Positions 34,034-43,827 are shown, counted from the stretch's first letter. The stretch: 64,000 nt of DNA from Caulobacter sp. (GCA_029866155.1 JARWZW010000019.1:1-64000), one strand, 5' to 3'. The notes: generated from the letters alone by a model not told the origin. A program made the numbers and translations.

Positions 34034-34777
34034 TCAGCCGGGTCCCTTGAGGGCGTCCCGGGCAAAATCATACCAGATTATGGCCTCATTGCGAAAATGG
34101 TCGGTAGCCTTGGCGGCGCTTCTCGATCTCGGTCATCGCCTCCTCGGCCTTTGTTTGGCGGCCATGATCATCGAGGAAGCTGGGATAGCGCGCCAAGCCC
34201 CCAGGCCGGGCATGCGCCCAGCGACGCAGCTTTAGGTTTCATCAGCCTCGTGCGTAGGCCGAGAGCGTGATAGGCGCGGCCCATGACCAAGGCCGCCTTT
34301 GGGCGCACGGCCTACTTCGCCGAGTTCGCCGAGACGGTGGAGCAGGGGCAGGGCCTCGGAGGGTCTATCCAGTTCGATAAGACCCCGGACCTGGCCGAGC
34401 ATCGGGGTTGGATCATCGGCGTGGATGCCCTGGGCCGTCATTGCGTAAAGCTGCCTGGCTTTCTCAGGTCGGCCCAGGGCCGCAGCTGCTGCCGCCAACT
34501 TCATCCGGTTGGCGACGGTTGGACTATCCTCAGTCAGGTCTCTGACGAGGCGACAGTCGCGCTCGGCATCCACGGCTTCCCGAGCCGCCCAAGTCAGTTT
34601 GCGCGCCGTCGCACTGCCGATCAGTTCGGGTAGGACATGGACGAGCGCATAGACGATGCCGCCCAGCGGCTGAGAGGCGAGGATGATGAAAAGCCAGTAC
34701 ACCTCCCGGCCTGAACGGACGACATGGATGCAGAGCAGAATCGAGAAGACGAGCGAAAGGCCAATGCCGAGCATCAT
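34034..34777 (-). pseudogene. TPR membrane-anchored protein, broken by several indels
   Basis: The first 153 codons are clean: a membrane helix (ISLVFSILLCIHVVR-like), a second one and TPR-like helices (SPTVANRMKLAAAAAALGRP). After GRAPK the frame breaks. The continuation AALVMGRAYHALG needs one A less at 34298-34300. PTHEADET needs one C more, a TAA then cuts the frame, LARYPSFLDDHGR needs one more base, and AAKATDHFRNEA needs one less. The net is zero: 744 bases, 248 codons. Four indels and a nonsense codon in 250 bases indicate true decay rather than read error. It lies between intact ychF and pth. If translated, it would make a 181-residue truncated protein. Confidence 0.75.
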
Positions 34778-34807
34778 AGTGACGATCTGCCAAAGCAGGT
34801 CCAGGCG

Positions 34808-35428
34808 TCAATCACTGTCGCGCAGACTTTTGCGAGGATCAGCCTTGAGGGCCGGGGCAAGCCGCATCACCTCGGCTTGGTAGCGTTCATCCTCGGCGGC
34901 TACCGCGAAGGGCAGGGCGTCGGCCGCGGCCGTTAGCAGGGGCTCGAGCCAGAGCCGATCGACCTTGTGGAATTCCGACAGCACATGGCTCTGGACCATA
35001 TCCTTGTCGCCGGGATGTCCGACGCCGATCCGGGCGCGTCGGAAGTCAGGACCCAAGGCTGAGATGGTCGAACGAATGCCGTTGTTACCGGCAGCCCCGC
35101 CACCAGTCTTCATGCGAAAACGTCCGGGCGAGAGGTCGATTTCGTCATGGAAGACGATGACCTCTGCCGGGTTCAGTTTGAAGAATTTCGCGGCTTCGCC
35201 AATGGCACGACCGCTCTCGTTGTAGAAGGTCTGGGGCTTGATCAGCAGGGCCCGCTGCTCGCCGGAGGGCGTTGTCACCTGGCCTTCGCAATAGAGGGCG
35301 TGGAAGCGGGATCTCCAGGGGGAAAACCGCCACCGGTCGGCTATGGCCTCAACCGCCATCCAGCCGATGTTATGGCGCGTACGGGCGTATCGTTCACCCG
35401 GGTTGCCGAGGCCGGCGAGCAGCAACAT
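34808..35428 (-). CDS. pth: Peptidyl-tRNA hydrolase
   Basis: A 206-residue Pth enzyme. It recycles peptidyl-tRNA by hydrolysing the ester bond. GLGNPGERYARTRHNIGW contains the catalytic His and the Asn; FFKLNPAEVIVFHDEIDLSP carries the Asp; GGGAAGNNGIRSTI and RARIGVGHPGDK complete the signature. Length is normal. It lies 26 bases after rplY on the same strand, so rplY-pth form the usual pair; a decayed TPR gene follows. Confidence 0.95.
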   Translation of the reverse strand: MLLLAGLGNPGERYARTRHNIGWMAVEAIADRWRFSPWRSRFHALYCEGQVTTPSGEQRALLIKPQTFYNESGRAIGEAAKFFKLNPAEVIVFHDEIDLSPGRFRMKTGGGAAGNNGIRSTISALGPDFRRARIGVGHPGDKDMVQSHVLSEFHKVDRLWLEPLLTAAADALPFAVAAEDERYQAEVMRLAPALKADPRKSLRDSD

Positions 35429-35454
35429 GGCTCACCTGCCTCGTTTCAACCGGA

Positions 35455-36045
35455 TCAGGCGTCAGCGGCTTCTGACATGGCGGCCGAAGAGACCTTCAGG
35501 GTCGCAATGACGAAATCGCGGTCTGCGATGGTGGGGGTCACGCCCTCGGGAAGTTCAATGTCGGCGATGCGGATGGTGTCACCCAGTTCCTTCGCGGCCA
35601 GATCGACGACCAGTTCCTCGGGAATGGCGTTGGCCGGGCAATTCAGTTCGACTTCGTGACGGACAATCTCCAGCGATCCACCCATCTTCAAGCCGGGGCA
35701 GGTGTCCTGGTTCTTGAAGTGAACAGGCACGTTGATCCGGATGGAGCCGGCTTCATCGACACGAAGCAGGTCAAAATGGATGGGGTTGTCCGTCACCGGA
35801 TGGAACTGGATGTCCTTGGCGATGACCGGTTGGCTCTCGTCGCCGTACTTCAAGGTCACCAGGTGCCCCAGGAGCTTGCCCGTGTAGAGCGCCTTTCGGA
35901 ACTCGTTTTCCTTGACGGAGATGGCCACGGGGCCGCGCTCACCACCATACAGGATGCCGGGCACCTTGCCGCCGCGGCGGGCTTCACGGGAACCGCCGGT
36001 TCCGGTGCGTTCGCGAACTTCGACGTTGAGGACGATATCGGCCAT
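35455..36045 (-). CDS. rplY: 50S ribosomal protein L25/general stress protein Ctc
   Basis: A 196-residue CTC-type bL25 protein. The N-terminal 5S-rRNA-binding domain (about 5-95) has RTGTGGSREARRGGKVPGIL and DIQFHPVTDNPIHFDLLRV; the C-terminal domain follows with ADIELPEGVTPTIADRD. It binds 5S rRNA in the 50S subunit. It is longer than the E. coli protein (94 aa), as usual for alphaproteobacteria. It lies upstream of pth in an operon. A strong hairpin lies in its leader. Confidence 0.94.
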   Translation of the reverse strand: MADIVLNVEVRERTGTGGSREARRGGKVPGILYGGERGPVAISVKENEFRKALYTGKLLGHLVTLKYGDESQPVIAKDIQFHPVTDNPIHFDLLRVDEAGSIRINVPVHFKNQDTCPGLKMGGSLEIVRHEVELNCPANAIPEELVVDLAAKELGDTIRIADIELPEGVTPTIADRDFVIATLKVSSAAMSEAADA

Positions 36046-36065
36046 GTTTCTGGTCTCAAAACGAA

Positions 36066-36094
36066 GTCGCCGCGCGAAAACTCCGCGCGGCGAC
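36066..36094 (-). terminator. Strong hairpin between lipoprotein gene and rplY
   Basis: GTCGCCGCGCG and CGCGCGGCGAC form an 11-bp stem with a 7-base loop. On the reverse strand it is followed by TTCGTTTTGAG. It lies 77 bases after the lipoprotein stop and 20 before the rplY start. It is probably the terminator of the upstream gene, or else a leader hairpin for rplY. Confidence 0.55.
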
Positions 36095-36170
36095 GGTCGG
36101 TGAATTTAAGGTCGCGGTCGATACACGCTTTCCTCCCGGCGCGCAACGGGCGGAATGAATGCGCCCCCAG

Positions 36171-37250
36171 CTACTTGGGAGAACCAGAAGCCTTTGCGAC
36201 GGTCGGGGTGGGAGTCGTGCCGGATTCGGCGATCTCGACCTTCGGGGCGGCCTTGATCACTTTTGGAATGCCGACGCTCTTGAGGGTGCATTCGCCGATG
36301 TCCATCAGCTCATGCTGTCCGATGCAGAACATGTCCTCATAGTGTGGCTTGGCGGCGGCCAGACACTGATAAAGCATCAGCTTCGACATCTTCAGACAGA
36401 ACATCGACGGCTCGTCGGTCAGAAGGCTGGCGACCTGCTCGGTATTCTCTTCGCCTGCCTCTCCCAAAGCTGCCAGCGCAGCCAGGGCAAGACCTCTAAC
36501 CACGACAGGAGACCAGGTCACCGTTCCGGAGAAGCTGGCGTTCTGAAGTGTCCCAGGGCTATCGCTGGGGGAAAGACTGGCTTCCTGTAGCCGAACGACG
36601 TCCTCCATATCGCCCTTAAGCGGTGTTGTGGAAAGCTGTCGCACGGTCGCGAGGCGTCCTTCGCGGTCCGCGACGAATTCCTTGGACCAGGGCTGCTTCT
36701 GAACATCATAGGCCGATTGCTTGACGGCGTTTCCTGCCTTCAGGACCTTGTCGCCCTCTTCACCCAGGGCGGCCATGATCGCGGCTGCGGCCCGTTCGGC
36801 GCCGGGCATATTGGTGACGCGGTAGGGATTGGCCTTGAGTTCGCCGATGAGAACCTGGCGCTGTGCCGGCCCATTGGCGAAGCCTCTTGCGCCGTTGATG
36901 AAGGTCTGGTCCTGCAGGGCGATAATTGCACTGTAGGCGATGGCCCCGCGCAGCAACTGCTTGGGTTCAACCGAAGCGCCGATCTTCAGGGACGCGGCTA
37001 TGGCCTTTCCGTCCTTGAAATCCTTTGGGTTGATTGCAGCGGCGCTGGTCATGTAGCTGCGCCAGGCGCTGGCGTCCTCATAAAAGGACGCAGCCAGAGC
37101 GACCGATTCCGGCGCATCAGCGGTCTTGCATTGCAGACTTTCCGAGGCTGCCAACTGCGTTGGCGCCGTCGGTGTGGAGCAAGCCGAAACCAATGCTGTC
37201 AAAGCGAGGCCTGCCACTAGGGCAAGGCCGGTTGTGTTCTTACGGATCAT
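36171..37250 (-). CDS. Putative lipoprotein, unknown function
   Basis: A 359-residue secreted protein. The signal peptide MIRKNTTGLALVAGLALTAL ends in the lipobox LVSAC, so Cys24 is probably lipidated. The rest is Ala-rich and helical with a few Cys (QCKTADA, MFCLKMSK, QCLAAAKP, MFCIGQHE, ECTLKSV) that may pair as disulfides. The C-terminus ends in a Pro/Thr/Ala linker. No named domain is recognised. It lies downstream of prs by 120 bases on the same strand; no link to nucleotide synthesis is implied. Likely a periplasmic or outer-membrane lipoprotein. Confidence 0.7.
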   Translation of the reverse strand: MIRKNTTGLALVAGLALTALVSACSTPTAPTQLAASESLQCKTADAPESVALAASFYEDASAWRSYMTSAAAINPKDFKDGKAIAASLKIGASVEPKQLLRGAIAYSAIIALQDQTFINGARGFANGPAQRQVLIGELKANPYRVTNMPGAERAAAAIMAALGEEGDKVLKAGNAVKQSAYDVQKQPWSKEFVADREGRLATVRQLSTTPLKGDMEDVVRLQEASLSPSDSPGTLQNASFSGTVTWSPVVVRGLALAALAALGEAGEENTEQVASLLTDEPSMFCLKMSKLMLYQCLAAAKPHYEDMFCIGQHELMDIGECTLKSVGIPKVIKAAPKVEIAESGTTPTPTVAKASGSPK

Positions 37251-37370
37251 CTTTCAACGTCCCCGAGCCCAACATGTCGTGTAGTACGACGCCGCCCCCG
37301 GCGAGATTGCGCAGCTCTTGCGACAACCCACATGGATCTTCAGAAAAACGCCAAAAGGCTCGCAGGTCAA

Positions 37371-38309
37371 TCAGTCAAACAGCTTGGACACGGATTCTTC
37401 ATTGGAAATCCGACGGATAGCTTCACCGATCAGGGATGCGCAGGACACCTGTCTGATCTTGGGACAGGCCCTTACGGTGTCTGGAGCCTCAATGCTGTCG
37501 GTGACCACCAGTTCGCGAAGGACAGAGCCGGTAACCCGTTCCGCCGCCGGTTCTGACAGCACGCCATGGGTGACGTAGGCCGAAACCTCTATCGCCCCCT
37601 GGTCGCTCAAAGCCTTGGCGGCGTTCACCAGGGTGCCGGCGGAATCGACGATATCGTCGACCAGGACACATCGACGGCCCGCCACATCGCCGATGATGTT
37701 CATTACTTCGCTTTGGCCTGGCCCAGACCGCCGCTTGTCGACAATGGCGAGATCGGAGCCGAGTCGGCTGGCCAGGGCTCGCGCCCGCACAACCCCTCCT
37801 ACATCAGGTGACACAATCATCAGTTCTGAAGATTCGCGGCCATACTGTTCGCGAATGTCATTGGCGATCAGTGGCGAAGGCAGCAGGTTGTCTGTCGGGA
37901 TATCGAAAAAGCCCTGAATCTGGCCCGCATGGAGGTCCATTGTGAGCACCCGGTCCGCACCAGCGCGGGTGATCAGGTTGGCGACCAGCTTCGCGGAGAT
38001 AGGCGTCCTGCCGCCGGTCTTCCGATCCTGACGAGCATAGCCGAAATAGGGTAGAACTGCGGTGATCCGCCGCCCCGATGCCCGCTTCAGGGCGTCGATG
38101 CAGATTAGAAGCTCCATCAGATTGTCGTTGGCTGGGTAACTGGTCGACTGGATGACAAACACATCCTCGCCACGAACATTCTCGTCGATGGTGACGAACA
38201 CCTCGTTATCGGCGAACCGTCGGACCTGGGCCTTGGTGAGGGGCATATCCAGATACTGGGCGATTGCGGACGCCAGGGTCCTGTTGGAGTTGCCTGCCAG
38301 CAGCTTCAT
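37371..38309 (-). CDS. prs: Ribose-phosphate pyrophosphokinase
   Basis: A 312-residue PRPP synthase. It makes phosphoribosyl pyrophosphate from ribose-5-phosphate and ATP for purine, pyrimidine, His, Trp and NAD synthesis. [20 protein letters not shown] is the start; [19 protein letters not shown] is the ATP flexible loop; [19 protein letters not shown] carries the catalytic His; [15 protein letters not shown] and [18 protein letters not shown] bind the 5-phosphate and PRPP. Normal length. Confidence 0.96.
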   Translation of the reverse strand: MKLLAGNSNRTLASAIAQYLDMPLTKAQVRRFADNEVFVTIDENVRGEDVFVIQSTSYPANDNLMELLICIDALKRASGRRITAVLPYFGYARQDRKTGGRTPISAKLVANLITRAGADRVLTMDLHAGQIQGFFDIPTDNLLPSPLIANDIREQYGRESSELMIVSPDVGGVVRARALASRLGSDLAIVDKRRSGPGQSEVMNIIGDVAGRRCVLVDDIVDSAGTLVNAAKALSDQGAIEVSAYVTHGVLSEPAAERVTGSVLRELVVTDSIEAPDTVRACPKIRQVSCASLIGEAIRRISNEESVSKLFD

Positions 38310-38397
38310 CTTGTGGACTCACGGGCGACGAGAAGGTCACCGACCTCTAGGCGGCGCGGTGGCAGGGGGCAAGGCGATTTGGTGTCACAGGGATATC

Positions 38398-38916
38398 TCA
38401 TGACAAGCTCTCAAGGGACGGACCGCCCAGCCAGGTCTTCCAGATCACCACCAACACCCAATGAAGCAGCACGGCGGGCCAGAGAGATCCTGTGCGCCAC
38501 CGCATTTCGGCGCAGGCCAGTCCAAGCAGCGTCGTTACGGCGAGGAAATCTGGCCGGGTAAACAGCGAACTGGCTCCGGGCAGGAAAGTCAGCCCTTCCA
38601 GTGGGTGCCAGGCCACATAGATCAGTGTGGAGAGCCCGATCGCTGGCCAGGGCGACCGACCAACCCTGCGGGACGGCGCCAGCAGTCCGCGGAAAACCAG
38701 CTCTTCGCTTAGCGCGGGGACAAAGAATACCCCGATGGCGGTCAGGGGCAGAGCTGTCAGGTCGCCCGGTCCGGGTCGGTAGAGACCTGTGCACCAGCCG
38801 ATGGCGACCATGGTGAGCAGGGTCGCGACCGACACCCAGGCGCATTGGATCCAGGCCCTTCGGTCCGGCCAAGTGACCAGGGTGGTCCAAAGGCGGGTCG
38901 ATGCCAGTTTCAGCAT
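38398..38916 (-). CDS. CPBP (CAAX/Abi-type) intramembrane metalloprotease
   Basis: A 172-residue polytopic membrane protein. The family signature is ALSEELVFRGLLAPSRR (the Glu-Glu and Arg of motif 1), IYVAWHPLEGL (motif 2, His) and LLHWVLVVIWK (motif 3, His). These glutamate-type intramembrane proteases resemble Rce1 and are sometimes linked to bacteriocin immunity, but function in proteobacteria is mostly unknown. It lies just upstream of prs on the same strand, 88 bases apart. Confidence 0.82.
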   Translation of the reverse strand: MLKLASTRLWTTLVTWPDRRAWIQCAWVSVATLLTMVAIGWCTGLYRPGPGDLTALPLTAIGVFFVPALSEELVFRGLLAPSRRVGRSPWPAIGLSTLIYVAWHPLEGLTFLPGASSLFTRPDFLAVTTLLGLACAEMRWRTGSLWPAVLLHWVLVVIWKTWLGGPSLESLS

Positions 38917-39108
38917 TCAGGCTTTCCTGCTTTGGCCATTCCGGTTGCAATAGGCGACATTGGCGTCAATCCGCTGTTTGAGACCGCCGACTCGCCTTTC
39001 AGCAAGGGCGACATTGCCTGGTCAAATGCAACATGAGCTGTTCAGCTGAAGCGGACTTATTGATCGGGTGCGGCCTTCTCCTCCCGGGCCTGCATTGCGG
39101 CGGGCCTG

Positions 39109-39675
39109 TTGCTGGCCGGGGGCGCCCGGGCCCGGTCAGATGAAATGAATGTCGGGCTTCAAGCCTATCAGGAAGGACGGTACGAAGATGCGGCCCGGGC
39201 CTATCAGCGCAAGGCCAGGTCCGACCCCGGAAACCTGGCGGCCTGGGTCTATCTCGGTGATGCCCTGGGGCGGATTGAGAAGCCTGCCGAGGCCCGGAGG
39301 GCCTATGAACGGGCTCTTGCCATTGATCTGCAATGTGGCGGCTGTGCAGTCGCTTTCGGCAGCTTTCTTTACAATCGGGACCAGATTGAAGACGCCATGC
39401 GACAGTATGAGCGGGCCGCCCGTCTGCTGCCCGACAATGCCCAGATCAGCGCCTATCTGGGCGATTCCTATCTAAGGCTCGACAGGATCGAGGACGCGCT
39501 GGACCGCTATGAACTGGCGCTGGCGATCGACCCCTACCTGGTCGAGGCTCTGTCGGGCATGGTCAGGGCGTCGGTGCTAGCCCAGGGCATGACCGGCGCC
39601 CGGCGACGCCTCGAGGCGCTCAAACGGGTCGCGCCGGACCTGGCGGCGGCTCTGGAGACGCTTGTCGCCCCGTGA
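39109..39675 (+). CDS. Periplasmic TPR protein, unknown function
   Basis: A TPR protein: at least four 34-residue repeats (GRYEDAARAYQRKARSDPGN; LAAWVYLGDALGRIEKPAEA; ISAYLGDSYLRLDRIEDALD and so on). The start is uncertain. TTG at 39109 begins just before an Ala/Leu-rich stretch LLAGGARARSDEM; the open frame extends to 39064 without an ATG and looks like a signal peptide. The first in-frame ATG is at 39145, after the stretch. A lost start or small frameshift upstream is possible. It probably acts in the envelope as a scaffold. eipA lies 124 bases downstream on the same strand. Confidence 0.65.
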   Translation: MLAGGARARSDEMNVGLQAYQEGRYEDAARAYQRKARSDPGNLAAWVYLGDALGRIEKPAEARRAYERALAIDLQCGGCAVAFGSFLYNRDQIEDAMRQYERAARLLPDNAQISAYLGDSYLRLDRIEDALDRYELALAIDPYLVEALSGMVRASVLAQGMTGARRRLEALKRVAPDLAAALETLVAP

Positions 39676-39708
39676 GTTGGGCTTGCGAGCATCCTGTTGC
39701 AAACATGG

Positions 39709-39723
39709 TTAACGCCAGCTTTA
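39709..39723 (+). promoter_or_regulatory. CtrA-like box upstream of eipA
   Basis: TTAA-CGCCAGC-TTTA matches TTAA-N7-TTAA at 7 of 8 positions. The reverse strand of its left half, CGTTAACCAT, contains the TTAACCAT half-site. It lies 75 bases before the eipA ATG. In Brucella, eipA is a direct CtrA target. Confidence 0.55.
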
Positions 39724-39798
39724 CTTCTCGGCCCCAAACCGGTCGCATTAGGGTGGCAGCTTCGAAGCCCCCGTTTGAACTGGAGGACCTTCGCCGCC

Positions 39799-40386
39799 AT
39801 GGATCGCCGCAGCTTGATTGTCAGCGGATTTGCCGCGCTCGGAACCACCGCCTGCGCCACCACCGGCACAGCAGGCTCTGACAGCCCACCGGCTCGCGGA
39901 ATCGAGACCTACACGCTCGCCGAGATTACCCAGCAGACCAGTGACGCCTTGGGGGTGACGGCGGAGGCGGCGGGTCAGGCGATTCAGCGAATCTTCCAGG
40001 ATCAGGGCGAGCCGACAGCTTTCATCGCCGGTGAGGAAGGATCAGGAGCTATCGTTGCCGGGCTGCGATATGGTCGCGGCCTCATGTATATGAAGGACAA
40101 GCCGACCCAGGAGGTGTTCTGGCAGGGACCCAGCGTGGGTTTCGACTGGGGAGGAAACGCCAGCCGCGTCTTCACCCTTTGCTATAATCTCCATTATCCG
40201 GAAATGCTGTTCCGCCGCTACCCGGGGGTCGAGGGTTCAGCCTATCTGGTGGGCGGGCTTGGCGTTAACTACCAGCGCGCCGACGGTATAACCTTGGCTC
40301 CGATTCGCGCAGGTGTCGGCTTTCGTCTTGGCGCTAGTCTGGGCTATCTCTCCTACAGTCGAAAGCAGAACGCGTTCCCGTTCTGA
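39799..40386 (+). CDS. eipA: EipA-family envelope integrity protein (DUF1134)
   Basis: A 195-residue secreted protein of the DUF1134 family, named EipA in Brucella, where it is needed for envelope integrity. The signal peptide is MDRRSLIVSGFAALGTTACA. The mature part has IQRIFQDQGEPTAFIAGEEG, GAIVAGLRYGRGLMYMKD, YWQGPSVGFDWGGNASRVFT-like and LVGGLGVNYQR with GVGFRLGASLGYLSYSR at the end, all typical. It forms a small periplasmic beta-barrel in the known structure. The ATG at 39799 has a GGAGG RBS 12 bases before it. A CtrA-like box lies upstream. Confidence 0.88.
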   Translation: MDRRSLIVSGFAALGTTACATTGTAGSDSPPARGIETYTLAEITQQTSDALGVTAEAAGQAIQRIFQDQGEPTAFIAGEEGSGAIVAGLRYGRGLMYMKDKPTQEVFWQGPSVGFDWGGNASRVFTLCYNLHYPEMLFRRYPGVEGSAYLVGGLGVNYQRADGITLAPIRAGVGFRLGASLGYLSYSRKQNAFPF

Positions 40387-40399
40387 CTTGGTTGTGAAG

Positions 40400-40428
40400 G
40401 CCCCGCATCTTCCGATGCAGGGCTGTTT
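40400..40428 (+). terminator. Terminator after eipA
   Basis: GCCCCGCATC, TTCC loop, GATGCAGGGC: a 10-bp stem with one C-A mismatch, followed by TGTTT. It lies 13 bases after the eipA stop. Confidence 0.6.
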
Positions 40429-40487
40429 CGCGCAACCTGAGGACCGACTCCCGAGAAGGGGCGTCGGAGACATTCGGGCGCAGGCGC

Positions 40488-41027
40488 TCAGTGCCGTTCG
40501 GTTCTTGAGGCCAACAGGTCCATCAACGCCAGCAGGACGCCTGAAAACACGAACGTCATATGGATGACAACGCCCCAAAACAGACGGGCCTGATCAAGTT
40601 CAACTTCCGGTTCGCTGAGCTTCATGAAGGACTTCAACAACGAAATGGCAGAAATAGCGACGATCGAAGCCACCAGTTTAAGTTTCAGGCCTGAAAAATC
40701 GACGGTCCCCATCCAGCCAGGACGGTCTTCATGGTCCGCAACGTCAATTTTGGACACGAAGTTTTCGTAGCCCGAGAAGATGACGATAAGCATGAGGTTG
40801 CCTGCCAGAGATAGGTCGATCAGAGACAGGGCCAGCAGGATGGCGTCCTCGGCCTTGGCATGGCCGGACAGCACGGTCGGCGCACCATGCAAAAGTTCCT
40901 GTCCGAAGATGACCACCAGGCCCACCAGGGCGACGACCAGCCCGACATAGAAGGGCGCCATCAGCCAACGGGACGCAAAGAGGCCGCTTTCCAGCCAGCG
41001 CTCGACAGCCGGTTTGGGTTTAGACAT
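40488..41027 (-). CDS. yqhA: UPF0114/YqhA family membrane protein
   Basis: A 179-residue membrane protein of the UPF0114 (TIGR00645) family. It has hydrophobic stretches near 20-43, 62-85, 108-130 and 148-170. Signatures are LIDLSLAGNLMLIVIFSGYE and FSGLKLKLVASIVAISAISL, with VFSGVLLALMDLL at the end. The function is unknown. It lies beside the pheT operon but reads on the same strand, 20 bases upstream of nothing conserved; eipA is convergent. Confidence 0.85.
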   Translation of the reverse strand: MSKPKPAVERWLESGLFASRWLMAPFYVGLVVALVGLVVIFGQELLHGAPTVLSGHAKAEDAILLALSLIDLSLAGNLMLIVIFSGYENFVSKIDVADHEDRPGWMGTVDFSGLKLKLVASIVAISAISLLKSFMKLSEPEVELDQARLFWGVVIHMTFVFSGVLLALMDLLASRTERH

Positions 41028-41047
41028 GACCTCGCTCTCCGAACAGC

Positions 41048-41440
41048 TCAGGCCGGTTCTAGCAGGTCCCAGCGATTGCCATAAAGGTCTTCGAACACGG
41101 CGACGACGCCATAGGGCTCATGGCGTGGCGCCTCCAGGAATTGTACGCCGGCTGCACTCATGGCTGCATGATCCCGGGCAAAGTCATCGGTGTGCAGAAA
41201 CAGAAATACCCGCCCGCCGGACTGGCTGCCGATGGCGGCTGACTGACGGTCGTCCGCTGCCTTGCCCAGCAGGAGGGCGACCCCGCCGCCGGGCGGGGTG
41301 ACCGTCACCCAGCGCTTGCCGCCGCCCAGATCGCGATCCTTGACGATAAAGCCGAGGCAGTCGCGATACCAGCACAGGGCTGTATCATAGTCCTCAATCA
41401 CCAGGGTGATCGCGGCGATATGGGGCGGCATCCGGCTCAT
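41048..41440 (-). CDS. VOC family (glyoxalase-like) protein
   Basis: A 130-residue single VOC domain: betaalphabetabetabeta repeats with metal ligands at [20 protein letters not shown] (His), [11 protein letters not shown] (His) and [10 protein letters not shown] (Glu area). VOC enzymes include glyoxalase I, dioxygenases and antibiotic-resistance proteins; the function here is unspecified. Its ATG overlaps the stop of pheT by four bases, so it is translated at the end of the phenylalanyl-tRNA synthetase operon. Another VOC gene lies at 46274, not closely similar. Confidence 0.8.
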   Translation of the reverse strand: MSRMPPHIAAITLVIEDYDTALCWYRDCLGFIVKDRDLGGGKRWVTVTPPGGGVALLLGKAADDRQSAAIGSQSGGRVFLFLHTDDFARDHAAMSAAGVQFLEAPRHEPYGVVAVFEDLYGNRWDLLEPA

Positions 41441-43827
41441 GCCCTAAGACGGGCCCCGACCTTTTCCGCCGCCGCCACGACCCGAGCCGATACGGCCTCG
41501 ATCTCGGCCTCCGTCAGGGTCTTGTCGCGCGGTTGCAGGATGACCTCTATGGCCAGCGACTTGATTTCATCCGGCACCCCTTGACCGCGATAGACGTCGA
41601 ATACCCGGGCGCTGGCGATCAGGGCCTTATCTGCACCGAGCACAGCCTTGATCAGGTCGGCGGCCGGACGGGACTCTGGCATCAGGAAGGCGAAGTCGCG
41701 GGTCAGCGGCATCAGCGACGGCAGGTCGAGGGACGGCTTTGTCTTGACTGCCTTCTTTTTCGGCTCGGGGATCGCCTCGATCTGGATTTCGAAGGCCAGC
41801 ATGGGCCCGGCAGCATCAAGCTCCTTGAGCACGGTCGGGTGAAGTTCCCCGAACTCGGCCATTACTGCCTTGGGGCCTAGCTGCAGCCGGGCGGAGCGGC
41901 CCGGATGGAACCAGGGGCTGGCCGAGCCCTGTGCGGTCTGGAGCGCGCCCACCGGCGCCCCCAGTTCTTCCAGAAGGGCCAGAAGATCGCCCTTCATGCT
42001 GAACAGGTCGTCGCCGGCCGAACGGCCCCAGTCACGGCCCGGCCGCGGGGCGATCAGGGCTGTGATCACCGTGCGCTGGTCCTGCGGCTGGTCGCCATTG
42101 AACACCGGGCCGATCTCGAACAGGGCGGCGTCGGCAAATCCCCTCCTGGCATTGCGCGCCGCCGCCTCGATCAGGTTCGGCAGGATCGAGGGTCGCATAC
42201 AGTTGAGTTCGGAGGCGATGGGGTTCGCCAGCACAAGGCTGTCTGCGCCGCCGCCAAACAGGCGGGCGCTCTGCTGCGCGGTGAAGCTCCAGGTGACGGC
42301 CTCGGCATAGCCGGCGGCGGCGAGGAACCGGCGGGCCGCTCGTGCCCGGCTTTGGCGTTGGGTCAGGACGCCGCCGATGGCGCGGGATGTTTCCGGCAGG
42401 GGCGTTGACGGCAGGGAGCCATAGCCCGCGATCCGGGCGACTTCCTCGACAAGATCAGCCTTGCCCTCGACATCGCGCCGCCAGGTCGGCGGAGTAACGA
42501 TCACGGTCGGGGCGGCTCCTTCGCACCTGAAGCCCAGAGCTTCCAGGATCGACAGGCTGCGGCTGGCAGGGATGGCAAGGCCTGAAAGGCCCTCGACATA
42601 GGCCGGATCAAAAACGATGGCGGACGGCGCAGACGGGGCAAGGCCGGCGACCACCATCTGCGACGGTTCACCGCCACAGAGTTGGAGGATCAGCTGGGTG
42701 GCCAGATCGAGACCTGTCAGGATAAATCCCGGGTCGACACCCCTCGCAAACCGGTACTGGGCGTCGCTGTTGATCCCCGTGGCGCGGCCGGTCTGGGCCG
42801 TACGGATCGGATCGAACCAAGCGCTTTCAATGAAGACGTCGGTCGTGGCCTCGGAGCAACCCGTGCTGTCGCCGCCCATGACGCCGCCCAGTCCGATCAC
42901 TCGACAGCCTTCTGCGTCGGCGATTACGCACATTTCCGGGCCGACCTCATAGGTCTTTCCGTCCAGGGCCGCGAAGCTCTCGCCTTCCCGGCCGAGCCGG
43001 GCCTCTATCCCCCCGCCCAGCAGCAGGCTGGCGTCATAGACGTGAAGTGGACGCGCCCGGTCATACGAAATCAGGTTGGTGACGTCGACCAGGGCATTGA
43101 TCGGACGCAGGCCAATGGCTCGCAATCGATCTTGCAGCCATTGGGGTGAAGGGCCATTTCGAACCCCGCGAACCAGCCGGCCGGCAAAGATGGGGCAGGC
43201 CTCGCCGTCCACCTTGACGGTCACAGGACAGGCGGAATTTCCGTCAACCGCAAGCGTCTCCGAGGTTTTCAGAGTGCCGATCCCGGCAGCCGCCAGGTCC
43301 CGGGCGATGCCGGCCACACCGAGCCAGTCGGGCCGGTTCGGCGTCACTTCGAAATCAATCACGGCCTCGAGTCCCAAGGCCTGTGCTGCTGGCGTGCCGA
43401 CGGCCAGATCACCGGACAGCTCCAGAATGCCGTCACTTTCCTCGGCGGCCTCCAATTCGGCCGCCGAGCAGAGCATGCCGTTGGACACGACGCCCCGAAC
43501 CGGCTTTTCCACTAGGGTTACGCCCAGTCCCGGCACAAAAGCGCCGATCGGAGCATATACTGTGGTCAGGCCCGTCCGGGCGTTGGGCGCCCCGCAGACG
43601 ATCTCTTTACGGCCATCAATGGTGTCGACCTGGCAGACCCGTAGCCTGTCGGCATTGGGGTGCTGAACCGCCTCGACGATCCGGGCGACGGTGAAGGCGG
43701 CAAGCTTGCTGGCCGGATCCTCGACATGCTCGACCTCGAGTCCGGCCATGGTCATGGCCTCGACGATCTGTTTGGCTGAAGCCTCGGTTTCCAGATGCTC
43801 CTTCAACCAGGAAAGGGTGAACTTCAT
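41437..43827 (-). CDS. pheT: Phenylalanyl-tRNA synthetase beta subunit
   Basis: A 796-residue beta subunit of the (alphabeta)2 enzyme. The order is N-terminal [20 protein letters not shown], the EMAP-like tRNA-binding domain (about 40-150), B3/B4 editing region (about 210-390), B5 domain (about 400-480), catalytic-like core and the C-terminal anticodon-binding (FDX-ACB) domain near [18 protein letters not shown]. It charges tRNA-Phe together with PheS. Stop and start overlaps (ATGA) join it to the VOC gene downstream and to a small unknown gene upstream, which separates it from pheS. Confidence 0.96.
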   Translation of the reverse strand: MKFTLSWLKEHLETEASAKQIVEAMTMAGLEVEHVEDPASKLAAFTVARIVEAVQHPNADRLRVCQVDTIDGRKEIVCGAPNARTGLTTVYAPIGAFVPGLGVTLVEKPVRGVVSNGMLCSAAELEAAEESDGILELSGDLAVGTPAAQALGLEAVIDFEVTPNRPDWLGVAGIARDLAAAGIGTLKTSETLAVDGNSACPVTVKVDGEACPIFAGRLVRGVRNGPSPQWLQDRLRAIGLRPINALVDVTNLISYDRARPLHVYDASLLLGGGIEARLGREGESFAALDGKTYEVGPEMCVIADAEGCRVIGLGGVMGGDSTGCSEATTDVFIESAWFDPIRTAQTGRATGINSDAQYRFARGVDPGFILTGLDLATQLILQLCGGEPSQMVVAGLAPSAPSAIVFDPAYVEGLSGLAIPASRSLSILEALGFRCEGAAPTVIVTPPTWRRDVEGKADLVEEVARIAGYGSLPSTPLPETSRAIGGVLTQRQSRARAARRFLAAAGYAEAVTWSFTAQQSARLFGGGADSLVLANPIASELNCMRPSILPNLIEAAARNARRGFADAALFEIGPVFNGDQPQDQRTVITALIAPRPGRDWGRSAGDDLFSMKGDLLALLEELGAPVGALQTAQGSASPWFHPGRSARLQLGPKAVMAEFGELHPTVLKELDAAGPMLAFEIQIEAIPEPKKKAVKTKPSLDLPSLMPLTRDFAFLMPESRPAADLIKAVLGADKALIASARVFDVYRGQGVPDEIKSLAIEVILQPRDKTLTEAEIEAVSARVVAAAEKVGARLRA

